Below are positions 37,291-50,300 of a stretch of DNA of 64,000 nt, one piece after another. The notes under the pieces were generated by a model that worked only from the letters and a program-made list of their open reading frames with translations, searched no databases and was not told the origin of the DNA. The position numbers and the translations under genes were made by a program. Each line of letters opens with the position of its first letter. Within the stretch, counting starts at the first letter, position 1. This DNA is from Sapria himalayana (Eukaryota > Streptophyta > Magnoliopsida > Malpighiales > Rafflesiaceae). The stretch is from contig JAREIK010017175.1 in NCBI GenBank assembly GCA_029783825.1, positions 1-64,000 of the forward strand, read 5' to 3'.

Positions 37291-37559
37291 ACACATTATT
37301 ATTAATGGGATAATTCTAATTTGTTGCACTAACTTGATTAAATGGCAAAAGATATATAATCAACAATATGTAAGCACATAGCATGAGAGTGTCCGTTGGT
37401 CAGGCTCATATATGGTATACTACAATTAAGGTACACTTACCTAATCCCAGCCCTTAGGCCTCAGACTCATATATGAACTTGTGTATGACAAAAGATGTAA
37501 TATCTAATAGTTTTGTATAGAATAAAATTTGTTTTTCTTTTATGTAATTCCTCATTCTA

Positions 37560-37686
37560 ACACTACATTCTCTATGAGTCTCTCTCTCCTACTCTAATTC
37601 TTTCTGTGTCTTTCTCTTCCTCTTTTTCTTTCTATGTAACACACTCTCTCTCTTGTTTTTTTCTTTCTAACTCTCCTTTCTTACTT

Positions 37687-37726
<40 letters not shown>

Positions 37727-37743
37727 CCTGCCTCCCTCCCTCT

Positions 37744-37790
<47 letters not shown>

Positions 37791-38110
37791 CCTGCCTCCC
37801 TCCCTCTAGCTCTCTCTCTCTCTCTTTCCATCTCTCTCTCTCTCTCCCTCTCTCTCTCTCTCTCTCCCTCTCTCTCCCTTTCACCTTTTCTCTCCCCCTC
37901 TCTCTCCCTTTCACCATTTCTCTCCCCCTCTCTCTCCCTTTCACCATTTCTCTTCCCCTCTCTTTACCCCCTTTCTCTCTCTCTCGCTCTCTCTCTCTCT
38001 CGCTCTCCCTCTCCCCTTTCTCTCTCTCTCTCTCCCCATCTCTCCATTTCTCTGTCCCTCTCTCTCTCCTGATCTTCTCTCTCCCTCTCTCTCCCTCTCC
38101 CTCTCCCCAT
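37560..38110 (+). repeat. CT-rich microsatellite with internal larger repeats
   Basis: (CT)n tracts interspersed with CCCTGCCTCCCTCCCTCTAG (twice, about 37727 and 37792) and with three copies of CTCTCCCTTTCACCATTTCT-like sequence (37870-37950). Complementary open frames read Arg/Glu or Ser/Leu repeats and are not genes. The position just upstream of the TNP2 splice acceptor resembles a pyrimidine-rich 5' leader or promoter. Confidence 0.85.
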
Positions 38111-38396
38111 TCAAACTTTAAATGTCTTTCATTTTTGCTTTCCTTTCTTGTACATTATCATATTTTGTGCCCTTTATCTAGTAATACCATGATATCTATT
38201 AATTTTTATCATGCTAAAATTACTTTATCTATTCATGTAAATTCTACAAATGCATTGCCTCTATATTGTTGTTATTTAATTTTTAAATATTCATCTGTAA
38301 GTAATTTTATTTAATTATTAGTATATTTTGAAGTAATAGAATGTTTAATTCAAAATAATATTTGAGCATTGTTTTTTATAAATATAACAGGGAAAA

Positions 38397-41300
38397 ATGA
38401 GTTCATATCATAAGTGGATATACTAAAGGTTTATTAATGGAATTTTGAATAAAGATTTTTTGAGTGGCTTAAAACTTTCATCAAGTTTGCATGTAGTCAA
38501 TCGAGATGGATGGATGGAGAAAAAATTAAGTGTCCATGTAATCATCACAATTGTCAGAATATCCCTTTTCGTGATGTAAACACTATAATATACCATTTGG
38601 CTAAATATGGCTTTGTGCCAAATTATTTTGATTGGATTTATAATGGGGAAAGTACAATGGCTCGGAACCTTGACAAAAATGAGGGTATTGAATCGTTTTC
38701 TTGTGGTTAAAAAGCATCAAACACATACCATAGAATGATCACTGAAGCTGCTGGTGCTGACTTCAATAAGGATTACATGGATGAACTACCTAAGCCTGAA
38801 GCTCATAAATTTTATGAAATGCTTAAAGCTGAAGATAAAGAGGTGTAGCCTAGTTGTAAAACATATTTGCAATTGTTACTTGTGGCTCGACTTATGAGCA
38901 TTAAGTCAGAAAATCATATGTTTGAGAAATTATTTGATCAAGTGTCAAAACTGATGAAGGATATAGTCCTAGATAATAATTTGATCACTAATAACTTTTA
39001 CAACACTAAGAAGTTACTACGAGGAATGGGTCTACCACTGGAAAAAATTGATTGTTATTTCAATGGATGTATTTTATATTGGGGTGGTGATAGTGATTTA
39101 TTAGCTGTAAGTTTTGTTATCATCATTGATTTAAGAAGGCATCTCGTGTTGTAGATACACGACAAAAATTGAAAGTTGCATTTAAAAAGATGTATAATTT
39201 ATATTAATTCCTATATTACTCATACTCTATGCATCAAATGATATAGCAATGATATGAGGTGGCATTCTGAGTATGAGTTTGAAGAAGGGGTAATGCGTCA
39301 TTCATCATATTCACTTGCTTGGAAGCATTTTAATAATATACATCAAGATTTTGTAGCTGAAAGTCGAAATGTGAGATTGGGTTTCTTCATGGATGGATTT
39401 CAACCATTTGAGCAATCTGGACAATAGTATTCAACATGACCAGTGATAGTGGCACATTATAACTTGCCTCTGTGGTTGTGTATGAAGGAGTAATATATGT
39501 TTTTGTCAAAAGTGGTTCCAGGGCCAAAAAAACCGAAAGACATGCTGGATATTTTTTTACAGCCTCTTATAGTAGAGTTAAATCATTTGTAGGATGTTGG
39601 TGTGAATACATATGATATCTTAAAGAAGAAAAATTTATTTATGTAGGTGTCCCTTATGTGGACAGTAATTGATATTTTTGCATATTCAATGTTGTCTGGC
39701 TGGAGTATTACAGGATGATTCGCATGCCCACATTGCATAAAGAATTATGATGCATTTACCCTCAAATTTAGTGGTAAATAGTCATGGTTTGATAACCATG
39801 GTAAGTTTGTACATACGAATCATCCATTTCAAAGAAATAGAACTGCATTTCAAAAAAATAAAACTATTATGACAGTTGCACCAGCAGTTCATTCAGGAGA
39901 TGATTATGACAGAGATTTAGAGTTTAGGTTTGAAGAAGGTAAGTAAAAAGGATGCTACTAGAAGTAATGGACCAATAGGCAAAATATTTGGTTGTAGTAA
40001 ACGTAGTATATTTTTGGACTTTCTCTATTGGAATTCCTAAATAATTCATCATAACTTAGATGTAATGCATATTGAAAAAAATATGTTTAATAATATTTTC
40101 AACACTGTCCTTAATGTAGATGGAAAAATAAAAGATACTTTAAAATCAAGACAAGAGCTGAATGATTAATGTCGGTGTCTTGAATTTAAACTGAATGAGG
40201 CAACAAAAAAATTTTTTAAACTCGCTACCCACTTGATAAGAAGGCAAGATATATATTGTGTGAATGGGTTAAAAATTTGAATTTCTCTGATGGATATGTG
40301 TTAAATATGGGTAAATGCACAGATATACAAATTTGAATGAAAAGTCATTATGATCATGTATTTATATAGATATTAATACATATTGCATTATGTGAATTAC
40401 ATCCCCTAAGTGTTTAGAAGTTCCTTACAGAACTTATTTTATTTTTTAAATAGCTAACTACAACAATAATCAAAATAGATAACATTGTGAGGTTGGAGAA
40501 TGACATTCCACTTATTATTTGTAAGCTTGAGCAGATATTCCCACCGAGTTTTTTTGACTCAATGGAGCATTTGCTGGTCTATTTGGCATATGAAGCAAGG
40601 ATAGCAGGGCCAGTGCAATATAAGTAGATGTATCCTGAAGATAGGTAAATACATATAATTTGCTTTGTTTTATTATTTCATATATAAAGTAATATTATAA
40701 TTTAATATAATTGAAACCTAACATTGTGGTTGTAGGTATCTTCGTAAGTTGAAATTGAATGTTAGAAACAAGACAAAAGGTGAAATTCAATTTGTAATGC
40801 ATATTTAGTAGAAGAAGCATCATCATTTTGTTCTTATTATTTTGAGGATCATGTTAATATAAATAATAGAAATGTGTCTCGGAATGATGAAGGTCATGTG
40901 ATGGTAGAAGATGATTATGTGGACAAACTATCTATCTTCAAGTACCCTGGAAGAACATTTGGAAGAGCAATAAAAAGATGTATGATAGATGAAAAGTACA
41001 AAGCAACCCAGAACTATGTTTTACTTAATTGTGAGGATGTTGCACCACATATTGAGTAATTATACCCAAAATGGTTGCAAGTTTAATCATATTTTAATTT
41101 TATCTTTAATAGGAATTATTAAAAATGGATGTAGATTTTTTTCTCTCTTTTTATATTTGTGCATTATTTATGTTTAGCAATTAAAATATAGGCAACTAGC
41201 AATTTCTAGCAATTATGTCGATTATATGCTAGAAACTGAATTTGCGAATTGGTTCAAAATTTATGTGAGAATTATTAAATTTTAAATTTTTGAATTATTT

Positions 41301-42073
41301 AATTTATTAGTATCTTTTATTTGTTAATATCATTTTTTAAATTTATATCATAGGCAATTGATCCTTCAAATGGAGATTCAAATATTTTTATTCAGAATCT
41401 AAGTAAATGCCCATTTAGATATGTGACAACCTATCTTTGGTATTTTATAAATGGATATAAATTTAACACAATCGAGCATGGTTCTTCTAAAATAACAATG
41501 AATATTGGTGTATGCATAAAGGCTCAGGTTATAGTGTAGATGATATTAATTATCATGGTCAACTCAAACAAGTTATGAGTTAGAGTATCTTGGACTCGAA
41601 AATAATAGGATTGTATTATTAAAGTGCGAGTTGTTAAATCCTATATGAAATATGAGAACAAAGATTCATTCGGATTATAAGTTATTAGATGTTAACGATA
41701 AATGAAGATATAATTGATATGAGCCATTTATTATGGTAGTTTAAGCCACTCAAGTATATTATTATACATATCCGAGTTTATCTCGTGATAAGAGTGATTG
41801 GTGCCTGATTTGCAAAATCAAAGCTCGATCAAATTTTGAAGTACCAACATCACAACAAAGAAGTGCAGACTTAGATATTGCACCTGTATTGCAGGAAGAT
41901 GCCATATATAATATTTAGCTTGTGCATATAGATGAAGATTAAGAAAATTTATCTTGCTCAAATAGTGGCCTAATAGAAATTGAAGATGATCAATTTCTAT
42001 TTGAAGATGAGTTTGAACTTCTATCGAATCAGAGAAAATATCAGAAGATCCATTGGACAATGATGCCGATAAT
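38397..42073 (+). pseudogene. CACTA TNP2-type transposase, decayed
   Basis: This is the DDE transposase of an En/Spm element. A splice-acceptor-like ATAACAG precedes the ATG at 38397. Transposase-associated domain: MDGEKIKCPCNHHNCQNIPF and YHLAKYGFVPNYFDW (38510-38650). Next, KFYEMLKAEDKEV and LVARLMSIKSEN with FYNTKKLLRGMGLPLEKIDC. Transposase_21 core: VRLGFFMDGFQPF, VAHYNLPLWLCMKE, VVPGPKKPKDMLDIFLQPL, LSGWSITG and FACPHC, HHNLDVMHIEKNMF (39370-40090). DUF4218 portion: PLIICKLEQIFPPSFFDSM, HLLVYLAYEARIAGPVQYK (40510-40630). DUF4216 tail: LWYFINGYKFNT and YPSLSRDKSDWCLICKIKAR (41430-41830). Introns may remain at about 40646-40734 and 41059-41353. Many stops make it non-functional. Confidence 0.93.
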
Positions 42074-42219
42074 TAAACTATTATAATTGTATTATAATAT
42101 TAAACTATCAAAGAGTTTCTAAATTTTGTTGAAATCTATCAGTATGTTTTATTCTAAAATGCATGCTTGTTCATCATATTTGTATTATTTGTTCTATATT
42201 TTATTTTGTACAGCAGATG

Positions 42220-42531
42220 GCACATAAAAGACGTGGCCATGGTGGAGTTGGATGTGGATGCAAAAATGAACCAAATTCATCTAGTATGTTACATCATATT
42301 GTAGAATCAGTACAATCTAATTTCTACCATTTCCAGACATCAACATCTCAATCACAATCTCCATTTCTATCAGCATCACCATCATTGAGACCACCATCCA
42401 TTATGCTTCATGCACACACTTTTGATTCTTCTCTATCTCCTACACCACATTTTAGACCGATAGTTTCCCCATTTACAAAACCAATGACATCATCAAATGC
42501 TGTGTCTTCTTCTACATTCAGTCTAAGTTAG
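42220..42531 (+). pseudogene. First coding exon of a second CACTA gene (TNPA-like candidate)
   Basis: After a splice-acceptor-like TTTTGTACAG the frame starts MAHKRRGHGGVGCGCKNEP and continues as a Ser/Pro-rich segment ending FSLS at 42531. In plant CACTA elements the second gene often starts with a basic Arg-rich peptide followed by a Ser/Pro-rich stretch before the Transposase_24 domain. No such domain follows here, and the LINE 5' region begins about 300 bp downstream. The role is inferred from position just behind TNP2 and from composition. Confidence 0.5.
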
Positions 42532-42805
42532 TAATTGAGATTATGGATGGGAGGTAAACAAATGTAAATATGACTTGAAAAAAAATCTGATGTTACTGTC
42601 AGGGGCTTTTTTTTAAATATATAGTTATGATTTGCTTGTTTTCAATGTTATTTATTTATTTGTATAGTTTTATTCCATCTCACAAGTGCTTGACTATAAT
42701 TATAAAGTCTTTTAAGAAAATGGATGATTCTAAAATATTCTCTTGAAACAAAGTTTCCGAATCAACAAAAGAGTCTTATTTTAATGACAGGTAAAAAATA
42801 ACAAA
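42532..42805. other. Spacer between CACTA remnant and LINE
   Basis: AT-rich with no feature that I can assign. The exact LINE 5' end lies near its right edge and is not defined by a visible target duplication. Confidence 0.4.
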
Positions 42806-43529
42806 ACAAAAGCATTGCACCACGCGGAAAACCCTTGATAGGCGAAACCTCGGCGATAACTCGGCGAAAAATCTCCTACGGTTTTCTCTAGATTTCTCTC
42901 TCGCGATTTACCTTAAATTAACTGTTATGTGAATTGCTTCGTGTATTGCTATTTGATTTAACTTCTCTCGTGTTTTCTATAATGTTTTCATCTTGCGAAT
43001 ATCTTGGATAAACTGTTAATGTGGATTGTTGGGTGAAATATCACGTAAATTGCTTAGTGAACTACTATTGTATGTTATATTTGTAAAGCGTTATTATGAG
43101 AAATTGCTAGTTTTTACGCAATGAAGTGTTCATTGATTCTTTCGTGAAATTAAGAATATTTATAAAAAGGAAAACTGTAATGGGCATGAAGTAATACGGG
43201 CGAACATGAACAACAACACGTGTAAGAAATATTAAGCTAGTAGAAGCCGGAAGCCTTTGTTCCTCTCGCTTTTTTTTCATGTGTTATTAAGTCTTTTGTG
43301 ATTTCTATGCAAATATTATGTTTTCTGGAGTAAACGGTTATTAAGTCTCCTGGGATTTCCTGTGTTATTAAGCCTTGGTTCCTCCAGAAATATTAGTTTT
43401 CTGGAGTAAACGGTTCGGCGAACAGTGGTGGGAATTTCTGTGCAAGCTGCTCTGGGATTCACTGTTCGAAAGTGTAAGTTTATGTCTAGATTGTGACTCC
43501 ACTACTGTTCAAACCTAGTCCAAAACAAG
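42806..43529 (+). promoter_or_regulatory. LINE 5' UTR
   Basis: Sequence preceding ORF1, with TCTCTCGCGATTT-like patches and a short internal duplication of TTTTCTGGAGTAAACGGTT (about 43321 and 43397). LINEs carry an internal promoter in this region, but I see no specific motif. Confidence 0.5.
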
Positions 43530-44891
43530 ATGAGTATGGAAAAATCTGACTTATGTATAAATAAGTCATTTGCTTCGATGGTAAAGGGAACCGTGCCGAT
43601 TTCACGTATCCAAGGGAACAGAAACGGGCACCCGGCCATCATCTTCTCAGCTGAGGAATCTCGTAGGCTCTTAGAGCCATTCGAATACACGCTCGTTGGT
43701 AAGTTCTCTCACCGTAGGCCTCGTGCGATTGGAGTTCAGAAATTCATTGACAATTTAAAGCTCAAGGGGAAGGTGAAATTTGCTGATTTCGATGCCAAGC
43801 ATGTCGTGCTCCAATGCTCTCTACTAGAAGATCAATATCGTCTATGGCAGCGCGGTTTATGGCAAGTTGATGGCTTCCCCATGCGTATACTGAAGTGGAC
43901 AAAGGAGTTTACTCCTCTTGAAGAGCCGCCTATAGCTCCGGTATGGTTTACATTGCCTTATTTGCCACTTCATCTCTTCTCTGAATCATCTCTCTATGCA
44001 ATTTCATCGTGCTTGGGTAAGCCCATGTTAAGAGATGAAGCCACAAGAACCATGTCTAGGCCGAATAAAGCACGTGTATGTGTCGAGGTAAACCTCTTAA
44101 CTAAACCGCCTAATAAAGTATGGATAGGTAGTGGGGAAGGGGAGCAGGCCGAGGGGTATTGGCAAACTGTCGTCCCTGAAAGCTTCCCTTCCTACTATAC
44201 AAAGTGTAAGAGGCTCGGGCATGATATTTTATCGTGTAAGGTGGTGAAAGAAGATGGGCAGCAGCATGAGGGAGGAGGTCGGAAGAGATGCAATGGGTAA
44301 GGAAAGAGAAGGCTTCGGTTCTAAATATCCAGCCCAAGGGAGATCTGAATAATGGAATAATTTCAAGCATCCCTCCAGATTATCCAAACATTACCCAGGA
44401 TGAAGGAACCTCGAAAGAGCCAAACATGGGGATAGAGAATGAGGTTAGCTTAAATAAAGGATGAGAGGAGGTAAAACACAAGAGAAAATATAAAAAAAAA
44501 AGCATCTAAAACAAGAATTGTATTGAAAGAAAGTATTGATGATGATGCGTGGATAGACGAGGATCTTCTGGATTTTCCTGAAGAAGATTCGGCAATTTTC
44601 AGTTGCCCTTCAATTCATAAGAGTGAAGAATCTCAAGAAGAGCCTGAGGCGAAAGCAAAGGATGATATATATATTTATAATGAAGATTGGGGAAATCTTT
44701 CGAGAACCCAATCCATGGAGGCCCTAAAGCAAATGGCCATGGTGCTTGGAAAGCAGGTAAAATACAAGGAGATTAGGTATGAAATTCCTCAGACTCCTAA
44801 AACAGTAAGAAACACAAAAAAATATGCTAATAGCTCTTATGAATCTAAGCGCACAACTCGAGCTCAAGCTAAATTAGTTTTTAATGGATAG
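43530..44891 (+). pseudogene. LINE ORF1 (DUF4283 and zinc knuckle)
   Basis: RNA-binding ORF1 protein of plant L1 elements, originally about 450 residues. Residues 1-190 carry a DUF4283 domain (VGKFSHRRPRAIGVQKFIDN, LWQRGLWQVDGFPMRILKW, TLPYLPLHLF). The zinc knuckle is SYYTKCKRLGHDILSCK; its first Cys is Tyr, so C-x2-C-x4-H-x4-C is broken. The frame shifts at about 44280, has a TGA at about 44462, and returns to the first frame at an A-run near 44492-44501. It continues with an acidic segment to a stop at 44889-44891. The start at 43530 was chosen because it is the first ATG before the conserved domain. Confidence 0.88.
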
Positions 44892-47396
44892 ATGCCTATA
44901 TTGGAATGTTAGGGGGATATCTAATATCCCCACGATAAATAGGTTAAGACTTTTAATTAAAGAACACAAAATCGCACTACTGATTATTGCAGAACCAATG
45001 GTTCTGCAAGATTAACTAAATAAATATAGAGAAATTTTAGGATTTAATAAGGCGTATGCTAATCTAAATAGTAAACTCTGGATTTTATGGCACAGTAAAT
45101 TGAAAATTGAAATAATAAAAGATACTGAACAAATAGTACATTTCAAATTAGATAAGAACACAAATCAAATAATCTCAGCAGTTTATGCAAAAAATGACAA
45201 ACAATCTAGGTCGGCCTTATGGGAAGAAATGAAGGATATAGCAAGTAGAAATTTACCTTGGTTTATAGGAGGCGACTTTAACATAATTAGAAGCCCTCAA
45301 GAAAAGAAGGTAGGCAAACCGCCGGATAAGGTAGCCATGAAACAATTTAACGATACAATAGCCATTACGAATCTAATGGAAATTGATTTCACCAGCTCAA
45401 GATATACCTGGTGCAACAATTGGAAAAAAAGAGGAGTTATTTGGGCCCGACTGGATAGGATTATGTAGAACATAAAGTGGGTCACCTCACAAGAGATTAC
45501 AGGGCATAGACACCTAAATAGAACTTGCTCTGACCATAGCCCCCTGCTTATCACGATTCAAAGTAACCAGGGTAATACATCTAATTTTAAATTTCAAAAT
45601 ATGTGGGTAAAGCATGTGAGCTTTGTAGGACTCGTCAGAGAGTCCTGGAAAGAACCAGTAGAGGGTAAACCGATGCAAGTTCTATCAATTAAACTTCTGA
45701 GGCTAAAAGCTTGTTTAAAAACATGGAATAAAGAGGTTTTTGGAAAATTAAATTAGGAGCTAAAAAACTTAGAGGAAAAAGTAGCCAAGCTGGAGGACGA
45801 TTTTGACTGCACGAATAACTATGAAACTCGGATAGAATTAAGCAAGGCTAAAGAAAAATTGAGATTGAAATTACACATGGAAGAAATTTATTGGAAACAA
45901 TGAGCAAAAATTAAATGGTTAAAGGATGGGGATCGCAATACCAAATTTTTTTATAATATGTCTAAAATAAAATCCCAAAAAAATAAAATTAAAGGTCTAA
46001 TAAATAAAGAAAGGAAATGTGTAGAAGAGGAAAAGGAAATAGGTGCACTCTTTAAAAATTTTTTGAAAATCAACTATGTAGTCAGTCAAGTAGGACAGAT
46101 AATTCTCTAATGCAAGAGATTAGGATGACCATTACAGAAGCTCAAAACCAATTAATGGAATCGATCCCAGAAGAATTAGAAGTCAAAGAAGCTGTCTTTA
46201 GCCTGGATAAAGATAGTGCTGCAGGACCTGATGGCTGGAACAACTATTTTATCAGGTAAACTGGAACACGATTAAAACTGAGCTAGTCCCTGCAATTGCA
46301 AGTTTTTTTCTAGGGGCGGAAATCCCAAAATCATGGGCAAAATCTTATATAATACTAATTCCTAAAAAAGAATCACCACAGAAATGTGAGGATTATAGAC
46401 CAATAAGTTTATGTAATGCTATGTATAAAATATTGGCCAAAATATTACAAAATAGGCTCAGCTTAATTTTACCTACTATAATATCTCAGGAACAAACTGG
46501 ATTTGTTAAAAACAGATTAATGATTGATAATATAAAACTTGCATCAGAAATGATGAAAGAAATAGGTGGTAAAGCTAGAGGAAAAAACTTAGTGGTCAAA
46601 CTAGATCTATCGAAAGCCTTCGATAGAGTGGAATGGGATACCCTTTGCTTTGTGTTAAGAAGTTTCGGCTTCTTTGAGCTGACCATAGATTTAATTTATA
46701 GATGTATTTCAAGCACCTGGGTAAGAGTCCTGGTAAATGGTAAGTTAAGTGAGGAATTTAAACCAAATAAAAGTTTAAGGCAAGGGGATCCGTTATCCCC
46801 CCTTCTTTTTGATATATATATAGAACTATTAATACGAAGCTTGAACAAGAAAATATCCGAAGGTAAAATAATGTCATTCAGACAAGCAAGGAATACACCC
46901 AGAATAGGTTGTTTAGCATACGCATATTACTTTATTATATTTACTAATGCTAGCACAAAGTCTTTAATGAATCTTATGGATCTTCTGCAAATATTTGAAA
47001 AAAAAAACAGGACAAATGGTTAATAAAAGTAAATGTCAGTTTATACTTGCAAAAAATGCAAAACCAAAGTTAGTAGATAAAATAAAAAATATCACAGGTT
47101 TCGCGGAAATTAAAGGGGCATTAATGTATCTAGGTTGTCCGATATATGAGGGGAGGTTGAAGGAAGAATATCTAACCTACCTTCAAGACAAATTAAGAAA
47201 GAAAATAGCAGGATGGAAAGAAGAGCTCCTTGGATTTGGGGGGAGAATTACGTTGCTTTCACATGTATTACAAAGCACATTCACACACATTTTATCAGTG
47301 ATACATCCCCCAAAAAAATTTATTAAAAAACTTGAATCAGAAATGGCAAACTTCTTATGGGGTAAAAAACAAGGCAGAAATAAACTACACTGGAAG
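44884..47396 (+). pseudogene. LINE ORF2: endonuclease and reverse transcriptase, truncated
   Basis: Starts at ATG 44884, overlapping the ORF1 stop by 8 bases. The apurinic-type endonuclease shows YWNVRGI, AEPM, WFIGGDFNIIRSP, YTWCNNWKKR, ARLDRIM and CSDHSPLL. The RT shows AAGPDGWNNYF, DYRPISLCNAMYKILAKIL, QTGFVKNRLMIDN, VVKLDLSKAFDRVEW and LRQGDPLSPLLF. The active site expected as YADD reads YAYY (46919-46930), so both catalytic Asp residues are Tyr. In-frame stops lie at about 45015, 45466, 45756 and 45901, with frameshifts near 46075, 46255 and 46998. It ends in GRNKLHWK at the GATA junction. Confidence 0.92.
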
Positions 47397-50300
47397 ATAG
47401 ATAGATAGAGTAATCGATAGATAAACATATAGACAAATAGGCAGATAGATAGATTGATAGACAGATTGACAGATTGACTGATTGACTGATTGATTGATTG
47501 ATTGATTGACTGATAAATATTTAGATAGATAGAATGAAAGAAATAAAGAAAGATAGACATATAGACAAAAACATAGATAGATAGATAGATATATATATAG
47601 GCATATAGACATATATATATATATATATATATAGAAAAATCAATAACAAAATAGACAAATAGATAGATAGATAGATAGATAATTAGACAGATAGATACAT
47701 AAATAAATAAATAGATAGATAATTAGATAGATAGACAGATAGATGGATAGATAGATAAATAGATAAATAGATAGACAAATAGATAAATAGACAATTATAT
47801 AAGATAGAGATATAGACTGATAGAAAGATAGACTAATATATTGATAAACATAAAGTTAGATAAATAGATAGATAGATAGTCTGGCAGACAGATATATAGA
47901 TAGATAGTTAGATAGTTGGATAGACAAGTAGATAAATAGATAAATAGATAGAAAGTTAGATAAATAGGTAGATAGATAGACAAATAGATAGATAAACATA
48001 TAAAAATATAGATAGATAAAAGGATAGATAGTTAGATAGAGAAATATACAAATAGACAAACAGATAAATAAATATATACACCGATAGATAGGTAGACATA
48101 TAGGCAATTGACAAAAAAAGATAGTCAATATTGATCGATAAATTGATAAATAAATAGATAGAAATAAAAAAAGATAGATAGATATTACATAGATAGATAG
48201 ATAGGTAGTTAGGCAGATAGATATATAGATAGATAAGTAGTAAGATATATAGAAAGTTTGATGGGTAGATAGGTAGATAGGTATTTAGATAGATAGATAG
48301 ATAAAATGATTTATTGACAGATAGACAAAAAGATAGACAAATAGATAGATAGAATGACTGACATATAGACAAATAGAAAGATATATAGATAGATAGATAG
48401 GTAAATAGATTGATAGTCTAATTAACAAATTAATAGATAGATAGATAGATAGATAGATAGAGAAATAGATAGATATACAGATAAATAGATATACAGATAA
48501 ATAGATAAACAGATTAAATGATACGCAAATAAATACATAGACATATAGACAAATAGATAGATAGATTGATAGAATGTTAAATAGATAGATAGATAAATAT
48601 ATAGATATTAGACAGATAGACAAACAGGTAGATAGATAAATACATAGATAGATAGATAGCCAAGTAGATAAATAGATAAATAGATATATAAATAGATAGA
48701 ATGATATAATGATAGACAAAGAGATATATAGATAAATATATAGACTGATAGACATATTGAATGATATGTAGATAGACAAATAAAAAGATAGAAAGATAGA
48801 AAGATAGAGATATTTATAGAAAGTCAAATAAAAATATTGACAGATACAAAGATAGAAAAATTAATAGATAGATATATAGAAAAATAGGTAGTAAGATAGA
48901 TATATATATATATATATATATATATCTATTGATTGATTGATTGATTGATAAATAGGTAATTATATATAGAGATTGATTGTTAGATATATTGAAAGATAGA
49001 TAGTTAGATTTGTTGTTTGATTAATTGATTATAAAATATATATATATATATATATATAAATAGGCATATATACAAATAGACACATAGATAGATAGATAGA
49101 TAGATAGACAGATAGATAGACAGATAGATAGATAGATAGACAGAAAGACATAGATACTAATAGATTGATAGATTGATAGACTGATACATAGATAGAAAAA
49201 TGGACAGATATATAGGTAGAAAGGGATATAAAAAGTGAAACAGATAAATAGACAGATAGAATGATATATAGATAGATAGATAATTTTTAGATAGATAGAT
49301 AGATAGATAGATAGGCAGATACATAGATTGAAATATTTTCAAATATACAGATATATAGATATATAGATAGATAGATAGACATATAGATAGACAGATTAAT
49401 AATTATTCAAAAATAAAGATTGACAGATAGAAAGATAAACAAAATGATAGAATGATAGATAGTTAGATAATTAGGTAAAAATATAGACAAATATATAGAT
49501 AGATAGATAGATAGATAAAAACATAGATAGATAGGCAGATAGATAGATAGAAAGATAGATAGGTAGGTAGATAGGTATATAGCTAGATAGGTCAATAGGT
49601 AGATAAATAAATAAATAGATAAATAACCAGATAGGCAGACAGATAAAAAGTTAAATAGATAGATATTCAGATAGATAGATAGATAAATAGATGGATTGAA
49701 AGATATGAAAATAGATAGATACAAAAATAGATAGAAAAATAGATAGTTAGATAGATAGACAGAGATACAGATAGACAGATAGACAAATAGAAAGATAGAT
49801 AGTTAAATAGATAGACACATAAACAAATAGAAAGATAGATATACAATTAGACATATAGATTAATAGATAGTTAGACTGATGGAATGATAAAAAGATAGAC
49901 AAGTAGACAGGTAGAGAAATGGACAAATAGCTAGATAGATAGATAGATAGATACATATATAGATAGATAAATAATAGATCAATAGATCAATAGATAAATA
50001 TAGATACACAGAAAAATGATAAAATGAAAGAAAAATTGAAAGATAGATAAACATATAGATAATAAAACAAATAAAAAGATAGAAATTTAGACAGCTAGCC
50101 AAATATTAATATAGAAAAATTGATAGATTTATAGATAGATAGACAAATAGATAAATAAAGAGGTTGACAGATAGCTAGATAGATAGATTGACAAAAAGAA
50201 AGATAGACAAAGTGATAGATAGATAGATAGATTTATAGATATATAGGTTGACTTATTGATAGATATATAGATAGTTAGATTGATTGGTAGATTTATTCAT

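Larger units (their letters stand above)
42806..47396 (+). mobile_element. L1-type LINE, 5' part, broken inside ORF2
   Basis: A plant L1-clade non-LTR retrotransposon: a GC-richer 5' UTR beginning around 42806-42890 (CACGCGGAAAACCC, CTCGGCGATAACTCGGCG), ORF1 from 43530, and ORF2 from 44884. Homology to the minus-strand LINE piece ends at 47396, where ORF2 runs straight into GATA repeats (TGGAAG then ATAGATAG). The RT C-terminal zinc-ribbon region, RNase H, 3' UTR and tail are absent here but present in inverted orientation at 60882-64000. The 5' boundary is approximate. Confidence 0.88.

Noticed and set aside
37681..38314. Ser/Leu-rich and Arg/Glu-rich open frames of 88-209 codons
   Set aside because: They are readings of a CT/GA microsatellite on the two strands. 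The plus frame only extends past the repeat by chance.
43502..43690. Minus-strand open frames overlapping the LINE (43502-43690, 44110-44370, 46486-46686, 47183-47560)
   Set aside because: They are antisense shadows of ORF1 and ORF2 and, for the last one, of the GATA junction.
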